Shown here: piece after piece, positions 16,475 to 25,143 of the stretch | How positions within the stretch are numbered: the first letter of the stretch is position 1 | How the letters are laid out: the number at the start of each line of letters is the position of its first letter | Origin: CTSoil-075 sp042610375 | GTDB lineage: Bacteria; Bacillota; Negativicutes; DSM-13327 | Direction of reading: 5' to 3' | Length of the DNA: 64,000 nucleotides | Assembly: GCF_042610375.1 (NCBI RefSeq) | Contig: NZ_JBGJZL010000005.1 | Coordinates: forward strand, 62,001 to 126,000 | Made by a program: the position numbers and the translations under genes | The notes under the pieces: model-generated | Database searches by the model: none | What the model was told of the DNA's origin: nothing | Seen by the model: only the letters and a program-made list of their open reading frames with translations

Positions 16475-18349
16475 ATGAATGTGATGATGTATTTAAATAA
16501 AGGAATAGAACTGGCTATAAAGGGAGAATTGGAAGAAGCTGGGGAGCTATTTCGTCAAGCTATTGATTTTGATCCAAATTGTTCAGAAGCTTACAATAAT
16601 TTGGGATTGGTTTTTAAAGATACGAATCGTCTAGAGGAGGCAGAAGGGTATTTTCGTAAAGCCTTAGCTATAAATCCTAATTGCCCAGAGGTGTATAATA
16701 ATTTAGGCATTGTACAGACAGAGGCAGATCATTTATATGAGGCCCTTGATTCATTTCACTGTGCAATTGAACTAAATCCTGAGTATCCAGAGGCTTACAA
16801 TAATTTGGGCATTGCCCAGAGCAAAATGAATCTTTGGGATGAAGCAGCATATTCATTTACCAGGGCCATTCAATCGAATCCAAATCATTCAGAGACTCAT
16901 TTTCATTTAGGTATTGCACAGTTAAGGCGAAATGATTTAGACGAAGCTATCAATGCTTTTTGCCAAGCGATTGAGTTAAACCCTTATTATGCAGAGGCCT
17001 ATTTCAATATGGGGGTTATACAGGCCGAGCTCAAGATGATGGATGAGTCTGTAGGAATGTTCTATCAGGCCATTGAGCTAAATCCACATTTTTATGAGGC
17101 CTATAACAATGTAGGCGCTGTTTTGCGAATTATGTACCAACTTGAGGCAGCGGAATTTTGCCTTCGCCGTGCCATTGAGCTGAGACCCGATTATTCAAAA
17201 GCTTATAATAACCTGGGATTAGTATTAAAAGATCGTTATTGCTTAGCTGAGGCTGAGGTTTGTCTTCGGCATTCCATTGAGCTAGATCCTAATGATCCAG
17301 AGACATATAATAACTTAGCTTTAGTATTAAAAGATGTTGATCGCTTAGAAGAAGCAGAACGTTGTTTGTGCCGCGCTATCGAACTTCGCCCTGGTTTTAA
17401 GGAAGCAGAATTTGCTCTCGCATTTTTATATTTGCTCCAAGAACAATATAATAAAGGTTGGGGCAAATATAATGAATGGAGGGAGTTTTATGAACCTAAA
17501 TTGAAAAAAATTGGTTATCCTCATTTGGATTGTCCTCGTTGGCAAGGAGAAGATTTGACTGGGCGGAAGATTTTATTATTTAGTGACCAAGGATTTGGTG
17601 ATGCGATCCAATTTGTGCGATATGGGAAAATGATAGCAGAATTAGGGGCAAAAACGAGTATATGGGTACAAAAGCCTTTAGAACGATTGATTAAAACCTC
17701 TATAAATTCTTGTGAAATCTACAACGATGACGATACTTCATCGGGACAATTTGATTTTTCTTGCTCATTATCAAGGATGCCCTATATGTTTAATACTGAT
17801 AGGGAGACAATCCCTCAAGTGATTCCTTATATACAAACAAGCTGCGAGTGCGCAACTATCTGGCAAGAGAGGCTTAATCAATTGGATGGAGGGCACAAAT
17901 ATCGGGTTGGTGTCGTTTGGGCTGGGAATCCCAATCATGAAAATGATCGCAATCGCTCGATTGTATTTGACGTATTTAAAGAATTATTTGATATAAATGA
18001 AGTAAGCTGGATCAGTTTACAAGTAGGAAAACGAGCGGAGGATTTACTGCAAACACCTTATCCGGTCCTAGATATTTCTGAACATCTGAGTGATTTTTTT
18101 GAAACGGCTGGTGCCATTAATAATCTTGATTTAGTCATTACGATTGATTCTGCAGTAGCTCATTTAGCAGGGGCGATGGGGAAAGAAACTTGGCTCCTTG
18201 TACCTTATAATCCTGATTGGCGTTGGCAATTAAAACGAGAAGATAGTCCTTGGTATTCAACGATGAAGCTTTTCCGCCAACATGAACCTGGTAATTGGCA
18301 AGAGGTTCTGACGAGAGTGAAGGACGCTCTAAAGAAAGTTCATTTATAA
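16475..18349 (+). CDS. TPR protein with C-terminal glycosyltransferase-like domain, copy 2
   Basis: 624 residues. It has the same architecture as the gene before it but about nine to ten TPR units (residues 1-320), so the two differ mainly by repeat number. The C-terminal domain keeps S-D-Q-G-F-G-D-A-I-Q-F-V-R-Y, V-G-V-V-W-A-G-N-P and D-S-A-V-A-H-L-A-G-A-M-G. Tandem duplication followed by repeat expansion is the simplest reading. The TPR array probably selects the acceptor or a partner and the C-terminal domain transfers a sugar; this is inference from fold families. Confidence 0.85.
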   Translation: MNVMMYLNKGIELAIKGELEEAGELFRQAIDFDPNCSEAYNNLGLVFKDTNRLEEAEGYFRKALAINPNCPEVYNNLGIVQTEADHLYEALDSFHCAIELNPEYPEAYNNLGIAQSKMNLWDEAAYSFTRAIQSNPNHSETHFHLGIAQLRRNDLDEAINAFCQAIELNPYYAEAYFNMGVIQAELKMMDESVGMFYQAIELNPHFYEAYNNVGAVLRIMYQLEAAEFCLRRAIELRPDYSKAYNNLGLVLKDRYCLAEAEVCLRHSIELDPNDPETYNNLALVLKDVDRLEEAERCLCRAIELRPGFKEAEFALAFLYLLQEQYNKGWGKYNEWREFYEPKLKKIGYPHLDCPRWQGEDLTGRKILLFSDQGFGDAIQFVRYGKMIAELGAKTSIWVQKPLERLIKTSINSCEIYNDDDTSSGQFDFSCSLSRMPYMFNTDRETIPQVIPYIQTSCECATIWQERLNQLDGGHKYRVGVVWAGNPNHENDRNRSIVFDVFKELFDINEVSWISLQVGKRAEDLLQTPYPVLDISEHLSDFFETAGAINNLDLVITIDSAVAHLAGAMGKETWLLVPYNPDWRWQLKREDSPWYSTMKLFRQHEPGNWQEVLTRVKDALKKVHL

Positions 18350-18353
18350 AGTG

Positions 18354-18386
18354 AAACCAGCCTTCCCGTGGGAAGGCTGGTTTTGC
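18354..18386. terminator. bidirectional terminator between TPR operon and SLH-porin 2
   Basis: A perfect stem of about 14 bases (AAACCAGCCTTCCC with its complement), short loop and TTTT. It lies 5 bases after one stop codon and 13 before the other. Confidence 0.9.
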
Positions 18387-18398
18387 TTTATCATCGAT

Positions 18399-19757
18399 TT
18401 AGAATTTATAAATAAACTGCAGTTTCCAAAAATCATAGTCGTTGGTAGAAGCTGTTTTATCTTTTATAGTGGCATATTGAAGTTTTCCTGTCATATTTTT
18501 ACTAAAGGCATAACGGTAGGCAAAATCAAGGGTTTTATTGGCATTGCTATTTCCTTCATCGACAGTATCAATTGCGGTATATGCTGTGTAGATACTGTTT
18601 TTCTGAAGAACGAAATACTGAGTAGTAAAGTTTTGGTCACCTTTATCTTTTAGAGATTGGGCACCATAGACAACTTTCGCCATGCCAAATGCACCATCTG
18701 AAGTCGCCTCATTGTTTTTACCATATTCACCGCTAATTGAGAGCTTATTGTTGAATTTCCAGCCTAAATTACCATATGTATAATTTAATAGTTTTTTATC
18801 ATTTTTCCAATTTCTAAAGGTGGCAGCACCGACGGCCCAGTTCAGTTTACCGCTTTTAGCAGAAGCTGAAATGGCTTGAACATCAACGTTAGAAAAATCT
18901 GCAGCATAAGTTCCAGCAGCACCGCCTGCTTTATTATCAAAAGCATATCCGCGTACGCCACGTGCAAAGCGGCCGTGCTTGACATCAAAATTCACACCAT
19001 TTGATTCCCAGGCAAGTTTTGCACCATCAAAACTAAAGAATGCACTATCAACAATCATATCCTCGTTATCAAGGTCGAGTGCTTGACGTCCTAGCGTTGC
19101 TTTTACTGCACCGATCTTGGTGGTAGCGAAGAAACGATCAATTTGTGCACCATAGGTATTACTAGATGAGTTGCCTTGCGTACCACCAAGTATAGAATTT
19201 GCCGCTCTAAAGTTATCTTGGGTAGGGGCAACATTGACTATACGCATTCCAATGGTTGTATTATCATCAACTTTGGCAGTTCCATTCATTCTAAACCAAG
19301 AAGATTCTGTATGGGAGCCTATTGATGTTGGAGCATTTTTCATGCCTTTTATCTTTTCTTGTACCAATAAGGCTCCAGAAAATTTAATTGTAGACTGATT
19401 TTTCTCCACTTTAGTTAGGCGAGTATCTAGGTTTTCAATTTTATTCATTTCTAGAGCATATTCGTTAGCTAATTTGTCGATGAGGGCTTTTTGTGCGATA
19501 TTGGCTTTGTTTTCATTAATCATCGCCTTGTAAACGATCTGTGCCATTTCACCGCGACTCATGGTTTTGTCAGTGACAAATTTACCGTCTTCGTAACCAT
19601 CAATAATGCCAGCCTTCGCAAGATAAGTCAATGCCTCATAAGACCAGTGATTAGTAGGAACATCTGTAAATATTGGGGTGGACGTCGCGGCCCATACTGG
19701 ACTTGCGATATTCAGGGTGAGTGCCAAAGCGGAACCCACAATTAAATTTTTTTTCAT
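18399..19757 (-). CDS. SLH-domain porin (OmpM type), copy 2
   Basis: Start at the ATG at 19757, behind GGGGGT with an 8-9 base spacer; the frame continues upstream but without a ribosome site. The 452-residue protein has a signal peptide (about 1-24, ending V-W-A-A), an SLH domain at about 28-80 (H-W-S-Y-E-A-L, G-I-I-D-G-Y, S-R-G-E-M-A-Q), a coiled-coil of about 30 residues and a beta-barrel ending Y-K-F with a terminal aromatic residue. It shares this order with the protein at 1959-3362 but the barrels differ widely, so pore properties may differ. Upstream 19758-20166 is a divergent control region shared with the AEC-type gene. Confidence 0.93.
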   Translation of the reverse strand: MKKNLIVGSALALTLNIASPVWAATSTPIFTDVPTNHWSYEALTYLAKAGIIDGYEDGKFVTDKTMSRGEMAQIVYKAMINENKANIAQKALIDKLANEYALEMNKIENLDTRLTKVEKNQSTIKFSGALLVQEKIKGMKNAPTSIGSHTESSWFRMNGTAKVDDNTTIGMRIVNVAPTQDNFRAANSILGGTQGNSSSNTYGAQIDRFFATTKIGAVKATLGRQALDLDNEDMIVDSAFFSFDGAKLAWESNGVNFDVKHGRFARGVRGYAFDNKAGGAAGTYAADFSNVDVQAISASAKSGKLNWAVGAATFRNWKNDKKLLNYTYGNLGWKFNNKLSISGEYGKNNEATSDGAFGMAKVVYGAQSLKDKGDQNFTTQYFVLQKNSIYTAYTAIDTVDEGNSNANKTLDFAYRYAFSKNMTGKLQYATIKDKTASTNDYDFWKLQFIYKF

Positions 19758-20166
19758 TAAATGATTACCCCCTACGTTATTAAAATAATTGCGGAATGAT
19801 TTGTGAATCATGATGAATTTGAAAAAAATAATAGAAATAAGTTCAGGCATGTAACAGGGTCAAATGATCAATAAATACTTTTTTGGTTGGTATGTGAGCC
19901 TCCTTTTTATATAATGCTAATATTTTATAATATAAAATCACTGACGAATTTAATAATAATTCACAATCTTTCAAATAAATAGTATTTTGGACTTATTGTT
20001 CATTTTGGTTATTATGTTCATTTAAATTTCCGTTGAAAATTGATTTCTAAATCAAATATTATGATGAAAAAGTTTTCAGAAAAATGAGTGGAAGGAATAT
20101 ACAAATGATAGCAGAATAGAAAGAAATGAATATATGGTTAATAGATAGTATGAAAGAGGTTAAATC
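19758..20166. other. divergent intergenic region, 409 bases
   Basis: AT-rich. On the minus strand a good ribosome-site sequence (AAAAAGGAGG, complement of about 19901-19911) lies about 145 bases before the porin but is followed only by ATA-type codons: a 16-codon frame opens with ATA and ends in TGA. This recalls the SD-without-AUG in the leader of SLH-porin 1. No confident promoter pair could be assigned on either strand. Confidence 0.4.
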
Positions 20167-21138
20167 ATGGATATAAAGTTAAAACTGGCGTATATTTTTA
20201 TGGATCTTTTGTTACCCCTTATGCTTGGCTACTTTTTTCGTCGCAGAAACTATTTGAGTGAAAAAAATTGTGATCGATTAATTGTATTTAATATTTTAGT
20301 TATATCGACAGCTTTATCAATTCTTAGTTTTTGGACTTTGCCTTTAAAGTTAGAGTTAATGTGGCTGCCACTCTTTGGGATTTTGCTTAGTATTATTCCT
20401 GGTACGACGGCATTTTTAATATCAGGCAGTAAGTATGATAGTGGCTTAGAAAAAGGAAGTTATTTAGTATCTGCCATTTTGTCGAATATCGGTACTTTAG
20501 GTGGACTTTGTGCTTATATCATATTTGGAGAAGCTGCATTTGCTTATACGCAGATTGTAGGGTTGTTCCAAGGGTTAGTATTATTCTTATTTTGCTTTCC
20601 CATGGCACAATATTATAAAATGAAAAGTAAACCTTCTGAAGAGAAAGAAAAAATCACCTTTTCCTCTATGTTTTTGAATCGCAATCAGTTACCAGTCGTG
20701 GGTTTGGTTATTGGAATGTTACTCTGTATCAGTGGCGTTCCGCGTCCAGATTTTTTCGGTATAGTATTTGATCCCTTAGTCCATCTTTGTGCGTGGACGG
20801 CTCTGATTCCAGCAGGTTACTCCATTGAATTTTCAGGGATGAAACCATATTATGGCACAACTCTCGATCTTCTTCCGATTAAATTTATTGTTACGCCAAT
20901 ACTGGGTTATTTGCTGGCACGGGAACTTTTTACCGATCCTGCATTACTGGGTACTATTTTGATCATATCCAGTGTACCTACGGGGATCAATGCAATTGTC
21001 ACTGCTCGGCTATATGGTCTAAATCTACACGTTTCCGGTGCAGCTTTTGTGGTAACAACGGCCGTTTTTTTAGTCCTTGTATATCCAATTATCTTTTTTT
21101 GGATTACTACGAATGGTTTGGGGCATTTACATTTTTAG
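20167..21138 (+). CDS. AEC (auxin efflux carrier) family permease
   Basis: 323 residues with about ten hydrophobic segments. The N-terminus L-L-L-P-L-M-L-G-Y-F-F-R-R-R-N-Y-L-S fits the opening of AEC transporters, and the late segment with S-S-V-P-T-G-I-N-A-I-V matches the family's conserved C-terminal half. Bacterial AEC proteins move malate, malonate or related small acids. It stands alone, divergent from SLH-porin 2 and followed by a perfect 33-base inverted repeat. Family assignment is by pattern; the substrate is not readable. Confidence 0.72.
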   Translation: MDIKLKLAYIFMDLLLPLMLGYFFRRRNYLSEKNCDRLIVFNILVISTALSILSFWTLPLKLELMWLPLFGILLSIIPGTTAFLISGSKYDSGLEKGSYLVSAILSNIGTLGGLCAYIIFGEAAFAYTQIVGLFQGLVLFLFCFPMAQYYKMKSKPSEEKEKITFSSMFLNRNQLPVVGLVIGMLLCISGVPRPDFFGIVFDPLVHLCAWTALIPAGYSIEFSGMKPYYGTTLDLLPIKFIVTPILGYLLARELFTDPALLGTILIISSVPTGINAIVTARLYGLNLHVSGAAFVVTTAVFLVLVYPIIFFWITTNGLGHLHF

Positions 21139-21162
21139 TTGCTTGTCTCATAGGGGAAATTA

Positions 21163-21231
21163 CTGAACATAGATAAAGGGAGCTATCAATTAGATTGTAT
21201 CTAATTGATAGCTCCCTTTATCTATGTTCAG
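21163..21231. repeat. perfect 33-base inverted repeat with a 3-base loop
   Basis: The arm 21163-21195 is the exact reverse complement of 21199-21231, with TGT between. It lies 24 bases after the AEC stop codon. There is no T run, so it is not a standard terminator, though the very stable hairpin could still end or protect the transcript and insulate the sigma-54 promoter 120 bases downstream. Confidence 0.97.
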
Positions 21232-21262
21232 CATAATAGAAATATGTAAATAAAGTTTTGGG

Positions 21263-21302
21263 AAAATGTACAAATTTTTCAGAAAATGGTAAAATATTTT
21301 TC
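21263..21302 (+). promoter_or_regulatory. candidate upstream activator sites for the LevR-like protein
   Basis: Two adjacent copies of a dyad, GAAAAT-N-ATTTTC in shape: 21263-21281 and 21283-21302. They lie about 50-90 bases upstream of the sigma-54 promoter, a normal position for binding by a bacterial enhancer-binding protein. Confidence 0.4.
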
Positions 21303-21352
21303 AAAGCTATAAAAATTGCATAAAAATGGAAATGTAAAATTTGTTTTTTGTA

Positions 21353-21369
21353 TGGCATAACACTTGCAT
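21353..21369 (+). promoter_or_regulatory. sigma-54 (-24/-12) promoter
   Basis: TGGCATAACACTTGCAT matches the -24/-12 consensus: GG at 21354-21355 and GC at 21366-21367 separated by exactly 10 bases. It drives the gene for a sigma-54 activator (GAFTGA-containing), implying autoregulation of the PTS operon. Confidence 0.85.
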
Positions 21370-21397
21370 AGTATATAAGCAGAAGAGGGGTTTGGTA

Positions 21398-24280
21398 ATG
21401 GATTTAAAAGAAAAAATGTTAGGTATTATAAGAACTGAAAACATAAAAGATCCTTTTACAGATGCAAGACTAGCAAAAATGTTATCAATCACAAGAGAAA
21501 ATATTACTGTTTTGCGTAAGGAATTAAATGTTGGCAATTCCAGAGAGCGCCGCAAACCTCACTTAAAAAAGGCTATTGAAAATATCGTAAAACAGAATAG
21601 TAAGCTCAATATTACGGAGATCACTAAAAAATTAATGGAATCAGGGTTTGATGTATCACGGCATGTAGTCGAAGAATTCTTTAATGATGTTGACATGGAG
21701 AGTCCACAAAAGGAAGAAAAAGTTTCAGTGTTACAAGATCCTTTTTCAACGTTAGTGGGATATAGCGGTAGTCTAGAAAAAAGTGTTATACAATCCAAAT
21801 CTGCAATTTTATATCCACCATTTGGTTTATCGACGTTGATTATTGGGGAAAGTGGTGTTGGAAAAACACAATTTGCTGAATGTATGTATAATTTTGCAAA
21901 ACAGAAACAAATTATCGCAGACCATGTGCCGTTTATCGTTTTTAACTGTGCTGATTATAGCGATAATCCACAACTGCTATTATCACTGTTATATGGTTAT
22001 AAAAAAGGTGCTTTTACTGGCGCTGACAGTGATACAGAAGGACTCGTTGAACATGCCAATCATGGGATTCTCTTTTTAGATGAAATTCATCGGTTACCAC
22101 CTAAGGGGCAAGAAATTCTGTTTTCAATATTAGATCGGGGGCAGTTTCGTCGATTAGGTGAAACAAAAGATGAACGCAAAGTAAAAATTATGTTTATCGG
22201 TGCTACGACCGAAAATATTGAATCTAGTTTGTTGCTCAGTTTTAGAAGACGTATACCCATGATTATTTCGATTCCATCCTTACATGAAAGAGCTTTTGTT
22301 GAAAAAGTTGAAATCATTTATGACTTTTTTCAACAAGAGTGTAATCGAATTAATGTGAAAATTTTTGTAGAGTCGAAGGTCATTGAAATTTTGACACTGA
22401 AACGATTTAACGGTAATATCGGTCAATTAAAAAGTACAATACAAGTTGTTTGTGCGCGGGCATTTATGAAGAATATTGGTAAGGATCATGAAATGATCAG
22501 TATAGGGTATGAGGATATATTAGAAACAAATAGTATCCAACATGATTTTATTTTGGAAGATGTTAATATCGTCGAAGTTAGAAACTACATACAAGATATG
22601 TTATTTATACCCTTTGTTAACAATAATACTCACGTTGCTAAGAAAAACCAAGATATGGAGTGTTATTTACCAGAGGATTTTTATCGGCAGATTGAAAAAA
22701 AGTATCATGAATTAACTAAATTACATATTGATTTTTCTGAAGTCAAAGAAATATTATGGACGTTTATTATGAACGAATTTAGTAATCTTGAAGCCGGTCT
22801 GAATGGCAAATACAAATATTTTTCCTTAACTGAATTAGTTAATATCGTAGATAAAGAAATTATTAATTTAGTGAAAAAAGTAAGAATGCTATTAGTTACG
22901 GAGCATATGTACAACGATATTAATGAAAAAATTTTTATTTATTTGGCCATTCATTTAAATGAAACGATTAAAAGAATACGCTTAAAACAACAAATTATTA
23001 ATATCAATTTATCAAAAATAAAAAAGGATTTTACGAAAGAATATCACTTAGCCAGTCAAGTTGGTACTTGGCTACAGGAAATAAAAAATGTAGAAATACC
23101 TGATGATGAAATTGGCTTTATTGCTATGTATATTAAGGCAGCGATCCAAAATAAATTACCGAAAAATCGGGTCGGTGTGATTGTTGTATCTCATGGGCGA
23201 ATTGCTACAGAAATTATCAACGTGGTGAGAGCTTTACTCAATGTAAATTTTCCTATTGCTATTGATATGCCTTTGGATGAAAGTCCATCTATTATCTATG
23301 AAAAAATTATTGGGATTTCTAAAATGATAGATGAAGGTAGGGGCATCTTATTTTTAGTTGATATGGGTTCTTTGATTAATGCTGGTAAAATTGTGACGGA
23401 CAAATTAGGCATACCAACTCAAACTCTTGATCGAGTAGATTTGTTGACCGTAATTGAAGCCGTACGTAAAGCATCGATTCCTGAGAATAGTTTAAGTGAA
23501 ATATATTCTAGTTTAGTAAAAACTCGTTATAACTATCCTTTGTTGAGCATTGAAGAAACGAGTAAACCCATCGCAATTGTTGCATTATGTTTGACTGGTG
23601 AGGGAACGGCTTATCATATTCGTCAAACGATTGAACGAAAGTATGCAAATGTAACCGTTTTCCAAGTCGGTATCATGGACGAACAATTACGAAATAAAAT
23701 TAAAGAAATCCAAGAAAAATTTAAAATCTTGGCGATCATCGGTACCATTAACCCAGAAATTGAAGGCATTAATTTTGTTGTCTATGAGCCTTATTTACTT
23801 GAAAGTGGTATTAGAGAGTTTGATGCAATTTTAAATATTGAAAAAGGTAAAGACTTGGCAGATTTTTCAGAAGACGATTTATTGGTTTTTGAATCAGAGA
23901 TTCGTTCACAAAAAGAATTAATTGAAGTGATGTGTTTACTACTCATTAATAAAGGTTATGTGAAAAAAGAGTTTTTACAATCAGTTTTACATCGTGAAGA
24001 GATGGCACCGACTTTCTTAAAAGGAGAAATTGCCATTCCTCATGGGGACTCTCACATTGTTAATAAATCAGGGATTGTAGTTGCTAAATTAAAATCTCCC
24101 ATCCCTTGGGGAAGTGGTCATGTAAATGTTGTATGTTTACCAGCATTTAAAATTAATGACAAAAATGTTGTTAAGCGTCTTTTAAAGCCTTTCTTACATC
24201 TAGAGTTCATTGAAAAGTGGCGCACGATAACCGATATGAACACTTTTAAAGAAATGCTATATGAGAAGATGAAAGAGTAA
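21398..24280 (+). CDS. LevR-type sigma-54-dependent PTS transcriptional activator
   Basis: Start at ATG 21398 behind GAGGGG; the earlier ATG at 21341 lies upstream of the sigma-54 promoter's -12 box and is excluded. 960 residues. Order: N-terminal DNA-binding region (about 1-100); AAA+ domain with Walker A G-E-S-G-V-G-K-T (150-157), sigma-54 contact motif G-A-F-T-G-A (204-209) and Walker B; PRD-type domains (about 430-600); an EIIA-mannose-like domain with V-S-H-G; an EIIB-like segment; and a C-terminal EIIA(fru/gat)-type domain with I-P-H-G-D-S-H. In this family PTS-dependent phosphorylation of these domains switches the activator according to sugar supply. It should control its own promoter and the PTS genes starting 29 bases downstream. 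Confidence 0.93.
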   Translation: MDLKEKMLGIIRTENIKDPFTDARLAKMLSITRENITVLRKELNVGNSRERRKPHLKKAIENIVKQNSKLNITEITKKLMESGFDVSRHVVEEFFNDVDMESPQKEEKVSVLQDPFSTLVGYSGSLEKSVIQSKSAILYPPFGLSTLIIGESGVGKTQFAECMYNFAKQKQIIADHVPFIVFNCADYSDNPQLLLSLLYGYKKGAFTGADSDTEGLVEHANHGILFLDEIHRLPPKGQEILFSILDRGQFRRLGETKDERKVKIMFIGATTENIESSLLLSFRRRIPMIISIPSLHERAFVEKVEIIYDFFQQECNRINVKIFVESKVIEILTLKRFNGNIGQLKSTIQVVCARAFMKNIGKDHEMISIGYEDILETNSIQHDFILEDVNIVEVRNYIQDMLFIPFVNNNTHVAKKNQDMECYLPEDFYRQIEKKYHELTKLHIDFSEVKEILWTFIMNEFSNLEAGLNGKYKYFSLTELVNIVDKEIINLVKKVRMLLVTEHMYNDINEKIFIYLAIHLNETIKRIRLKQQIININLSKIKKDFTKEYHLASQVGTWLQEIKNVEIPDDEIGFIAMYIKAAIQNKLPKNRVGVIVVSHGRIATEIINVVRALLNVNFPIAIDMPLDESPSIIYEKIIGISKMIDEGRGILFLVDMGSLINAGKIVTDKLGIPTQTLDRVDLLTVIEAVRKASIPENSLSEIYSSLVKTRYNYPLLSIEETSKPIAIVALCLTGEGTAYHIRQTIERKYANVTVFQVGIMDEQLRNKIKEIQEKFKILAIIGTINPEIEGINFVVYEPYLLESGIREFDAILNIEKGKDLADFSEDDLLVFESEIRSQKELIEVMCLLLINKGYVKKEFLQSVLHREEMAPTFLKGEIAIPHGDSHIVNKSGIVVAKLKSPIPWGSGHVNVVCLPAFKINDKNVVKRLLKPFLHLEFIEKWRTITDMNTFKEMLYEKMKE

Positions 24281-24309
24281 TTTAAAAAATGAAGGAGTGG
24301 TTGTAGATT

Positions 24310-24756
24310 ATGTTGGATTTGGATTTAGTTGTATTAAAAATGAAAGCAGAAACTTCAAGTGAAATTATTCGAAATCTAGGTGGATTGATGTTGTCGAAAG
24401 GCTATGTAAAGGATAGTTACATTGAAGCGGTGTTAGAAAGAGAAAAAAATCTTCCAACAGGACTCCCCATTGATGATTTTTGTGTCGCTATTCCTCACAC
24501 TGATTCAGAGCATGTGAATCAATCAAATATCGGGATTGCAACCTTAGAGAAGCCAGCCATATTTCACTCCATGGTTAGTCCAGAAGAAATATTATATGTA
24601 GAATTAGTTTTTTTATTAGCAGTGAAAGATCCTATCTTGCAGCTTGAATTATTAAAGAATCTCATGTCAGTTTTTCAAAATAAGGAATTATTGATCGCAT
24701 TGAGGAATGCCACTTCCAAAGAGGAGGTTAGGGAGTTATTAAGTTGTCTTGGCTAA
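24310..24756 (+). CDS. PTS EIIA component, galactitol/fructose type
   Basis: 148 residues. The phosphorylation site is His63 in A-I-P-H-T-D-S-E-H, typical of EIIA type-2 domains (GatA, FruA, PtsN). It accepts phosphate from HPr and passes it to EIIB. It resembles the C-terminal domain of the activator encoded just upstream, so both may be targets of the same HPr. Confidence 0.93.
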   Translation: MLDLDLVVLKMKAETSSEIIRNLGGLMLSKGYVKDSYIEAVLEREKNLPTGLPIDDFCVAIPHTDSEHVNQSNIGIATLEKPAIFHSMVSPEEILYVELVFLLAVKDPILQLELLKNLMSVFQNKELLIALRNATSKEEVRELLSCLG

Positions 24757-24801
24757 AAACAAGACAATATAATAAATAAAATATAGAAAGGTGGAACAAA
24801 A

Positions 24802-25116
24802 ATGAGAAGGTTTAATGTGCTGTCAGTGTGTGGTTCGGGTACAGTTACTTCATCAATGATTGCGGAAAAATTAAAAGAAGCAATGGAGGAGCGTGGTATC
24901 AAAATTACGGCGACGGAAGCTAAACCAACAGAGGCTTTGAATTTGGCAGAAGGTGGTCGATTTGATTTTATTACGCACACCAGTCCCCTGCCAGCCGCAA
25001 ACTATGGAATTCCTACAATTAATGCAGTCGGTTTTTTGACAGGTTTTGGTGAAGAAGAATTTTTGGTAGAAGTTATGAGTGTGATCGAAGAGCTAGGCGG
25101 AAATAGCGGCAAATAA
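24802..25116 (+). CDS. PTS EIIB component, galactitol type
   Basis: 104 residues. The phosphocysteine Cys10 lies in S-V-C-G-S-G-T-V-T-S-S, as in GatB-type EIIB. It carries phosphate from the EIIA just upstream to the sugar held by the following EIIC. AAAGGTGG precedes the ATG. Confidence 0.94.
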   Translation: MRRFNVLSVCGSGTVTSSMIAEKLKEAMEERGIKITATEAKPTEALNLAEGGRFDFITHTSPLPAANYGIPTINAVGFLTGFGEEEFLVEVMSVIEELGGNSGK

Positions 25117-25143
25117 AATAGTGAAAAATGAGGGGGAATCAAT

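Noticed and set aside
21341..21397. Upstream extension of the LevR-like gene from ATG 21341
   Set aside because: That ATG lies before the sigma-54 promoter core and has no ribosome site; ATG 21398 follows GAGGGG.
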